A stretch of DNA of 64,000 nucleotides from Neobacillus terrae (lineage in GTDB: Bacteria; Bacillota; Bacilli; Bacillales; Cytobacillaceae): positions 1 to 64,000 of the forward strand of contig NZ_JAAOEO010000020.1 of assembly GCF_011393025.1 (NCBI RefSeq), read 5' to 3'. The position numbers and the translations under genes are program-made. Positions 58,180-64,000 of the stretch are shown piece after piece. Position 1 is the stretch's first letter. Each line of letters starts with the position of its first letter. The notes under the pieces are model-generated. The model saw only the letters and a program-made list of their open reading frames with translations, was not told the origin of the DNA and did not search any database.

Positions 58180-59364
58180 ATGAGCACTGGTTTGGTTCGT
58201 TCTGCTTTTTCACAGCTGCTGCTTTCAGGAACTCTAGTTCATGTAGCAAAAATAGAACAATTTCATGAAAAGTACGGAATAAACATAAATCCGCAAGTGG
58301 TCATGTTAATTTCGATTGATCGATATCCTGAATTATCCTATGGGAAGCAAGAAGAGTGGAAAATAAAAATTGGACAGCGGCTGACAGAGGAAATAGAATG
58401 CACGATTAACATACCTTATTTATGGATGTGGGTTGAGGAGGGTGTGCTTGCACTTCTTCTCGAAGTTGAGCATCCAGATAAGGATGGAAAGAAAAGAAAA
58501 GTTGAAAAAATCGCTGAAGAGATTCAGAAGGGCCTTGATTTTATCGATATCATTGTATCAATTGGTATTGGGAACTTTTATGATCAGCCAAACATGCTAC
58601 ATCAATCATTTGCTGAAGCAAAGAAATCAATGTCAGGAAGATTTTTTCAAGGAAATCAATTAATTTTTCATACTGAATCAATTAAAGAAAAGAATCAGAC
58701 CTGGATGTCCCCGTTGACTGGGGAAAGGACAGAAATTTTGGCGCTTGTGCGGATTGGAGACGTGGAAGGAGCCGTTTCGCATATCAAAAGATATATGGAG
58801 CAGGTGTCTTATGCTTGTAATTTTGATGAAGAAGTTTTTAAAGCTGAAGTAGTGGATTTACTGATTGTTATATCGAGGATGGTTCTAGAAATGGGAGTAA
58901 ACCCTTCTGCTGTTTTAACGAAAAGCGCCTATTACATTCAGGAACTCTACCAAGTAATCCGCTATGACAAATTTTCGAAAAAAGCATGCGAATATTCAAT
59001 TTGGTTAATCGAACAGGCTGCCAGTATTCTTATTCAGGATGTTTCTCCCCCTATTAAATCTGCCATTCGCTTTATAATATTAAATCATCAGAAGAGCATA
59101 ACACTGGAACAAGTAGCACATTATTGTCATCTAAGTAAGTTTCACTTCAGTCATCTTTTCAAAAAAGAATTAGGTATAAGTGTCATCGATTTTTTAAACA
59201 AGGTTCGAATAGATAAAGCCAAGTATTACTTGGAAAATACAGAATTAAACGTTCAGGAAATCGCAAATCTTGTGGGCTTCACCGATGCCAATTATTTTAG
59301 CCGGCTGTTTAAAAAATATATTAATGTGAGTCCGAAAGAATACCGTTCAGCAAGATTGTGCTAA
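58180..59364 (+). CDS. AraC-family transcriptional regulator
   Basis: A 394-residue regulator. The C-terminal 105 residues are an AraC HTH pair: ITLEQVAHYCHLSKFHFSHLFKKELG and NVQEIANLVGFTDANYFSRLFKKYINVSPKEYR. The N-terminal 280 residues have no receiver domain; they resemble the sensor part of YesN/CdaR-like regulators, with IDRYPEL and SIGIGNFYDQPNMLHQSFAEA in a degenerate GGDEF-like or CdaR-like fold. GAAGGAGG precedes the ATG at 58180; a TTG two codons earlier is in frame. Its place inside the cluster makes it the likely activator; B. subtilis uses HutP instead. Confidence 0.85.
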   Translation: MSTGLVRSAFSQLLLSGTLVHVAKIEQFHEKYGININPQVVMLISIDRYPELSYGKQEEWKIKIGQRLTEEIECTINIPYLWMWVEEGVLALLLEVEHPDKDGKKRKVEKIAEEIQKGLDFIDIIVSIGIGNFYDQPNMLHQSFAEAKKSMSGRFFQGNQLIFHTESIKEKNQTWMSPLTGERTEILALVRIGDVEGAVSHIKRYMEQVSYACNFDEEVFKAEVVDLLIVISRMVLEMGVNPSAVLTKSAYYIQELYQVIRYDKFSKKACEYSIWLIEQAASILIQDVSPPIKSAIRFIILNHQKSITLEQVAHYCHLSKFHFSHLFKKELGISVIDFLNKVRIDKAKYYLENTELNVQEIANLVGFTDANYFSRLFKKYINVSPKEYRSARLC

Positions 59365-59406
59365 AAATACACAACATATGCTAGATGAAGTTATGTGCTT
59401 TTTTAG
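59361..59406 (+). terminator. Possible terminator after the AraC gene
   Basis: CTAAAAATACACAAC and GTTATGTGCTTTTTTAG pair imperfectly and end in T. If active, hutUIG needs its own promoter in 59407-59470. Confidence 0.4.
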
Positions 59407-59481
59407 TAGGATTAAAAATAGAATAGTAACCTTAGGCTGTTTAAGGATACTTAACTAATCTAATGTAATGGGAGTGGAAAC

Positions 59482-61152
59482 ATGACGACTGATACAAATA
59501 AAAGAGTAATAAAAAATTATAATGGCGCGGAATTACATGCCAAGGGCTGGATTCAGGAAGCTGCGCTAAGGATGCTCATGAACAATCTTAATGAAGATGT
59601 TGCTGAAAGACCTGAAGATCTGGTGGTGTACGGAGGTATCGGTAAAGCAGCCCGTAATTGGGAGGCTTATGATGCCATTGTAAAAGAACTCCTTCAATTA
59701 GAGAATGATGAAACGCTGCTTATTCAATCAGGGAAGCCGGTTGCTGTTTTTAAATCTCATGCTGACGCTCCAAGGGTTTTGCTTGCCAATTCAAACCTTG
59801 TTCCAGCTTGGGCCAATTGGGAGCATTTTCATGAGCTCGATAAAAAAGGATTGATGATGTACGGGCAAATGACAGCAGGAAGCTGGATCTATATTGGTAG
59901 CCAGGGCATTGTACAGGGAACGTATGAAACATTTGCAGAGCTTGCTCGCCAGGAATTTGAAGGAACACTCAAGCACACGATTACCTTAACAGCAGGTCTT
60001 GGAGGAATGGGTGGAGCCCAGCCTCTTGCTGTGACCATGAATGAGGGAGTTTGTTTGGCTATTGAAGTGGATGAATCAAGGATAGATCGTAGAATTGAAA
60101 CCGCTTACCTTGATGTAAAAACAAACAGTCTTGAGGAAGCGATTCGGATTGCGCAGGAAGCCAAGAAAGAAGGAAAAGCTTTATCAATCGGCTTGCTGGG
60201 CAATGCAGCTGAAATTTTACCACAAATGATTAAGTTAGGATTTATCCCTGAGGTACTGACTGATCAGACCTCAGCTCACGATCCGTTAAACGGCTATATT
60301 CCAGAAGGATATTCATTGGAAAAGGCTGCAGAACTAAGAAAAGTGGATCCCGCCCAATATGTAGCCTTATCGAAGGAAAGTATGGCAAACCATGTTCGGG
60401 CTATGCTGGCCATGCAGGAGAAGGGAGCGGTCACGTTCGATTATGGCAACAATATTCGCCAGGTCGCGAAGGATCAGGGTGTGGATAATGCATTTAACTT
60501 CCCTGGTTTTGTCCCAGCATATATTCGTCCGCAGTTCTGTGAAGGAAAGGGGCCATTCCGCTGGGCGGCGCTTTCAGGAGACCCTGAGGATATTCGTAAA
60601 ATAGATGCAGTATTGCTGAAGGAGTTCAAGGATAACGAACCGCTTTGCAAATGGATTCGAATGGCTAGTGAGAAAATCAGCTTCCAGGGACTTCCGGCAA
60701 GGATTTGCTGGCTGGGATATGGGGATCGGGCTCGGTTCGGAAAAATCATCAATGATATGGTAGCATCAGGAGAATTGGAAGCCCCCATCGTTATTGGCCG
60801 CGACCATCTTGATGCTGGTTCGGTTGCTTCACCTAACAGAGAAACAGAGGCAATGAGAGATGGAAGTGATGCTGTGGCTGACTGGCCAATATTAAATGCG
60901 TTGATTAATGCAGTTGGAGGAGCGAGCTGGGTTTCCGTTCATCACGGAGGCGGAGTAGGAATGGGATATTCTCTTCATGCAGGTATGGTTATTGTGGCAG
61001 ACGGAACGAAGGAAGCAGAGATTCGCCTCCAAAGAGTGCTGACCACTGATCCTGGTATGGGTGTTGTCCGTCATGTTGATGCAGGATATGACCTGGCTAT
61101 CAAAACAGCAAAGGAAAAAGGCATCCATATCCCGATGCTCAATCAGGAATAA
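59482..61152 (+). CDS. hutU: Urocanate hydratase
   Basis: A 556-residue enzyme using NAD as a catalytic electrophile to hydrate urocanate to imidazolonepropionate. MYGQMTAGSWIYIGSQGIVQGTYE-type sequence, LTAGLGGMGGAQPLA (NAD-binding), DQTSAHDP and the Cys of GLPARICWLGYGDR are all present, as is GRDHLDAGSVASPNRE. Nothing in these motifs departs from ordinary HutU, which argues that the pathway runs through urocanate and not thiourocanate. GGGAGTGG precedes the ATG. hutI follows after 15 bases. Confidence 0.94.
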   Translation: MTTDTNKRVIKNYNGAELHAKGWIQEAALRMLMNNLNEDVAERPEDLVVYGGIGKAARNWEAYDAIVKELLQLENDETLLIQSGKPVAVFKSHADAPRVLLANSNLVPAWANWEHFHELDKKGLMMYGQMTAGSWIYIGSQGIVQGTYETFAELARQEFEGTLKHTITLTAGLGGMGGAQPLAVTMNEGVCLAIEVDESRIDRRIETAYLDVKTNSLEEAIRIAQEAKKEGKALSIGLLGNAAEILPQMIKLGFIPEVLTDQTSAHDPLNGYIPEGYSLEKAAELRKVDPAQYVALSKESMANHVRAMLAMQEKGAVTFDYGNNIRQVAKDQGVDNAFNFPGFVPAYIRPQFCEGKGPFRWAALSGDPEDIRKIDAVLLKEFKDNEPLCKWIRMASEKISFQGLPARICWLGYGDRARFGKIINDMVASGELEAPIVIGRDHLDAGSVASPNRETEAMRDGSDAVADWPILNALINAVGGASWVSVHHGGGVGMGYSLHAGMVIVADGTKEAEIRLQRVLTTDPGMGVVRHVDAGYDLAIKTAKEKGIHIPMLNQE

Positions 61153-61167
61153 GTGGGGGTAAAAGAT

Positions 61168-62496
61168 ATGAATAAACCAATTTTTATAAGAAACGCTGAA
61201 CAACTGGTTACATTAAAAGGAAGTTCAAAAGCTCCTCTTGTAAAAAAACAAATGTCCGAACTGGGTATTATTGAAAACGGTAGTATATGGATTGAAAATG
61301 GTGTGATAGAAGCTGTAGGGACAGATAAAGAACTTTTTGAAACATATAAAAATTATTTAACTGAAGCTCAAATAATCGACGCGTCCGGGAAGCTTGTGAC
61401 TCCTGGACTGGTTGATCCACATACCCATCTTGTTTATGCCGGAAGCCGTGAGAATGAATTTAACATGAGGCTTGAAGGTGCAACATACATGGAAATTATG
61501 AATAGCGGCGGCGGAATTTATGCAACTACTACTCGAACACAGAAAGCATCCCATGAAGAGCTTTTTCATGAAAGCTATGAGAGACTTAATCAATTTCTCC
61601 TGCAAGGAGTAACAACAGTTGAGGCGAAAAGCGGATATGGTATGGAATGGGAAACCGAGCAGAAGCAGCTGGAGGTAGCTAAGGAGCTCAACGAGAAGCA
61701 TCCAGTTGATGTGGTTTCTACTTTTATGGGCGCACATGCCGTTCCAGCAGAATATAAAGAGAACACTGATCAGTTCGTAGATCACCTTATCAACGAGATG
61801 ATTCCTAAGGTTTCGGAACTTGGTCTGGCGGAGTTTAATGATGTATTTTGCGAGAAAGGGGTTTTTACACCAGAACAGTCGAAAAAGATTTTAGAGGCTG
61901 GAAAAACATATGGTTTAACTCCTAAAATTCATGCTGATGAAATTGAACCTTATGAAGGTGCGGAGCTTGCAGCTGAAGTTGGGGCGATTTCTGCGGACCA
62001 CTTATTAAGAGCTTCTGATAAAGGAATTGAAGCAATGGCGGAAAAAGGGGTCGTCGCCGTTCTGCTGCCAGGCACAGCATATTTTTTAATGGCAGAGTCC
62101 GCAAATGGAAGAAAAATGATTGATAAAGGAGTGGCTGTTGCACTATCAACTGATTGCAACCCTGGCTCATCTCCAACTGTTTCACTGCCTTTCATTATGA
62201 ACCTTGGCTGCCTCAAAATGGGCATGACCCCGGCAGAAGTTCTTGCTGCCGCAACCATTAATGCAGCACATGCTATTAACCGTCCTGAATCAATCGGCAG
62301 TTTGGAAGTAGGAAAGAAAGCAGATGTGACTATTTTCAATGTTCCAAACTACATGAAGCTGCAATATTTATATGGAGTTAATCATGTCGACACTGTCGTT
62401 AAAAATGGCCGGCTGGTAGTCAAAGGAGGAAATTTAATTGAAAAACTTTCTTTATCCAAAACTAGTACCTCCCAGTTTTTCATGGGTAAGGCCTGA
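61168..62496 (+). CDS. hutI: Imidazolonepropionase
   Basis: A 442-residue amidohydrolase that opens imidazolonepropionate to formiminoglutamate. Metal ligands: VDPHTHLVYAG (HxH), the His of FMGAHAVP, the His of KIHADEIEPYEG and the Asp of LSTDCNPGSSPT. GGGGG precedes the ATG at 61168; a GTG five codons earlier is part of that site. The end is longer than usual: about 19 residues after VVKGGN overlap the beginning of hutG by 59 bases, as if an earlier stop had been lost. Confidence 0.93.
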   Translation: MNKPIFIRNAEQLVTLKGSSKAPLVKKQMSELGIIENGSIWIENGVIEAVGTDKELFETYKNYLTEAQIIDASGKLVTPGLVDPHTHLVYAGSRENEFNMRLEGATYMEIMNSGGGIYATTTRTQKASHEELFHESYERLNQFLLQGVTTVEAKSGYGMEWETEQKQLEVAKELNEKHPVDVVSTFMGAHAVPAEYKENTDQFVDHLINEMIPKVSELGLAEFNDVFCEKGVFTPEQSKKILEAGKTYGLTPKIHADEIEPYEGAELAAEVGAISADHLLRASDKGIEAMAEKGVVAVLLPGTAYFLMAESANGRKMIDKGVAVALSTDCNPGSSPTVSLPFIMNLGCLKMGMTPAEVLAAATINAAHAINRPESIGSLEVGKKADVTIFNVPNYMKLQYLYGVNHVDTVVKNGRLVVKGGNLIEKLSLSKTSTSQFFMGKA

Positions 62497-63445
62497 GCAG
62501 GGAAATACAGAGAAAGTTCATGAATGGATTGAGCCTCTGGCCGATTACTCCCATGAAAACAGCCAGGATGCTGATGTTGTTCTTGTTGGAGTTCCTTTAT
62601 CACGTTCATCGATTAGCGCTTCGGGAGCTTCTGAGTTTCCCGAAGCCTTTCGACGAGCCTGGAAAGGATTTGCAACTTATAATCTCGATTTCGACATAGA
62701 TTTATCTGAAATGAAGGCTTTAGACGCCGGAAATGTTCCAATGCATGTAACGGATATAGCAAAATGCCATGAAAATATTAGAGAGGCTTCAGCAGCCCTT
62801 CACGAACATTTTAAAAGCTCTATGATTTGTGCAGTAGGTGGTGATCATTCCATTACAGCCATGATGGTCAAAGGAATGCACAAAGTGACCCCTGAAAAAA
62901 GAATTGGAATACTTCAGTTTGATACCCATTTTGACTTAAGAAGTCTTGCTGATAACGGTCCGTCTAATGGTACACCAATGAGGAATTTGATTGAAAGCGG
63001 GATTGTCAAAGGAGGCGATATGTACAATATTGGTCTCCATGGTTTTTTTAATACAAAGGACTTAAAGATATACGCAGAGGAAAAGGGAGTCAATTATATT
63101 ACACTTCGGGAGGTGAGGAAAAAGGGGATAGAAGAAACGGTAAAACAGTGTCTTAATGAGCTTTCGAATAAGGTGGATCTCATTTATTTAACTGTGGATA
63201 TGGATGTGCTGGATATTGCCTATGCACCAGGGGTACCGGCTTCAACACCAGGGGGCATGACAACACAGGAGCTGCTCGAAGGGGTACTGGCAGCCGGAAG
63301 GCATCCATTGGTTAAGGCTATTGATATCGTTTGTCTTGATCCTTTACGGGATACACTTGTCCAACAAACCGTAAAGCTAGGAACCCACGTGTTTTTAACC
63401 TTTCTAACCGGAATGAAAATGCGGCACAGTAATTTCTGCTCTTAA
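62438..63445 (+). CDS. hutG: Formimidoylglutamase
   Basis: A 335-residue member of the arginase/ureohydrolase family that splits formiminoglutamate into glutamate and formamide. The two-metal site is seen in GGDHSIT, FDTHFDLR (DxHxD) and VDMDVLDIAYAPGVPA (DxD). AAAGGAGG lies eight bases before the TTG start, which is inside the end of hutI. It completes the route from urocanate to glutamate. A terminator overlaps the stop codon. Confidence 0.92.
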   Translation: MKNFLYPKLVPPSFSWVRPEQGNTEKVHEWIEPLADYSHENSQDADVVLVGVPLSRSSISASGASEFPEAFRRAWKGFATYNLDFDIDLSEMKALDAGNVPMHVTDIAKCHENIREASAALHEHFKSSMICAVGGDHSITAMMVKGMHKVTPEKRIGILQFDTHFDLRSLADNGPSNGTPMRNLIESGIVKGGDMYNIGLHGFFNTKDLKIYAEEKGVNYITLREVRKKGIEETVKQCLNELSNKVDLIYLTVDMDVLDIAYAPGVPASTPGGMTTQELLEGVLAAGRHPLVKAIDIVCLDPLRDTLVQQTVKLGTHVFLTFLTGMKMRHSNFCS

Positions 63446-63461
63446 TGAGCAGATTTTTTTA
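63435..63461 (+). terminator. Terminator of the hut-like cluster
   Basis: TCTGCTC pairs with GAGCAGA around TTAAT, followed by seven T. The gap from here to 63790 shows no gene. Confidence 0.85.
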
Positions 63462-63801
63462 ATTTGATTTGTTTCGTAAAGGGTATTTGATACATCATGC
63501 GGAATAAAATTGTAGTCGATATCTAAAGGGAGACATAGATTGATATTTAGAGGTGTTAAAAATGAATTCTTTCTTTAATAAGCAATAGGATTAAGACTAT
63601 GGCCAATTATAGAATCAATATTGTTGGTACCACTGCTTTACTTGTTTATCAAAACCACTATAAATCATACTATTAACTTTTATGAGAGAGCGCAGAGAGC
63701 GGAAATCAGCACTCAAGTGTAACAGAGTCAAAAAGAAACATTCTCCATTTTAAGTTTTAATGAATATCGATAAATATTAAAAAGAAATTGAGGTGAAAAG
63801 G

Positions 63802-64000
63802 GTGGGCAGGGGGATTTTTAAAAATAGAGTTAAATCTCTAGTAATTGTTCAAATGATATTTACAATCCTCTTTTTTGTTCTAGGCGCTTATTCACTTAGA
63901 GATAACAATGTAGATTATTTTTATAATGGACTTTCACAACTAATTATTAGTCTCCTTTGGCTTTGTTTCGGAATTGAGCAATGGATTTTAAAAAAGAAAA
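63802..64000 (+). CDS. Small membrane protein (partial, runs off the window)
   Basis: A frame from a GTG at 63802, preceded by GAGGTG, codes for at least 66 residues with two hydrophobic segments (IVQMIFTILFFVLGAYSL and LSQLIISLLWLCFGIEQWIL) separated by a short polar loop, continuing past the end of the window. The pattern resembles short two-segment membrane proteins of bacilli with no assigned function. Confidence 0.55.
   Translation, partial: MGRGIFKNRVKSLVIVQMIFTILFFVLGAYSLRDNNVDYFYNGLSQLIISLLWLCFGIEQWILKKK

Noticed and set aside
1..64000. tRNA, rRNA, intact insertion sequences or prophage
   Set aside because: No cloverleaf, rRNA signature, intact transposase or phage structural gene was seen on either strand.

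Overview
The window looks like chromosomal DNA of a spore-forming member of the Bacillaceae (Bacillus, Neobacillus or Mesobacillus type). The DNA is AT-rich and most genes have strong AGGAGG-like ribosome binding sites, frequent GTG/TTG starts and compact hairpin-plus-T terminators. The gene content agrees: TcyABC, YitT, YndM, a bacillithiol-transferase-like DinB protein, YdhK-like and YjcZ-type proteins, gamma-SASP-like small proteins, Amj, RsbR-type STAS proteins, Fur boxes and CcpA cre sites. I see no rRNA, tRNA, CRISPR array, intact insertion sequence or prophage.

Layout. 0-4.3 kb: sugar-type MFS transporter and a tcyABC cystine ABC operon. 4.3-8.5 kb: esterase, YdhK-like lipoprotein whose reading frame lacks a normal start codon, stand-alone glgC, MazG-like protein, lipoprotein. 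8.6-10 kb: gene remnants, plus one small SASP-like gene. 10-15.3 kb: arylamine N-acetyltransferase, deacetylase lipoprotein, tag, two pseudogenes, orphan STAS protein, BstA-like protein. 15.4-22.2 kb: secreted subtilase, Fur-box-controlled YitT protein, yhdT-panF, a bacterial SET-domain protein and a coiled-coil protein. 22.3-32.7 kb: broken amj, marR-MFS operon, amidohydrolase, YndM with a six-repeat tail, drug-efflux MFS, an HTH protein fused to a degenerate F1-ATPase-beta-like module, RsbR-like protein, cold-shock protein, YjcZ. 33-45.5 kb: DinB, hydrolases, M19 dipeptidase, a Gly/Tyr/His repeat protein, FAH-ALDH pair, divergent nagAB/nagP, hemY. 45.6-53.6 kb: Fur-regulated efeOB, EamA transporter, merR-VWA operon, frameshifted ZIP transporter. 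53.8-63.5 kb: a hut-like catabolic cluster.

The most interesting region is 53.8-63.5 kb: flavin amine oxidase, cre site, MFS transporter, HutH-like lyase, AraC-type regulator, HutU, HutI, HutG. The HutH-like protein is full length and in frame but lacks exactly the Ala-Ser-Gly triplet that makes the MIO cofactor, and two other MIO-associated residues are changed. Followed by normal-looking urocanate hydratase, imidazolonepropionase and formimidoylglutamase, this suggests a MIO-independent lyase that delivers urocanate from something other than histidine. A quaternary amine such as hercynine (histidine betaine) is the best candidate (inference). The second standout is the HTH/F1-beta-like fusion at 30.0-31.1 kb.

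The window also carries two dispersed intergenic repeat families, a 21-bp-periodic repeat, two Fur boxes, two cre sites, MarR and MerR palindromic operators, and at least eight decayed genes. Positions were counted by eye; motif and family calls rest on recognition, not on database searches.
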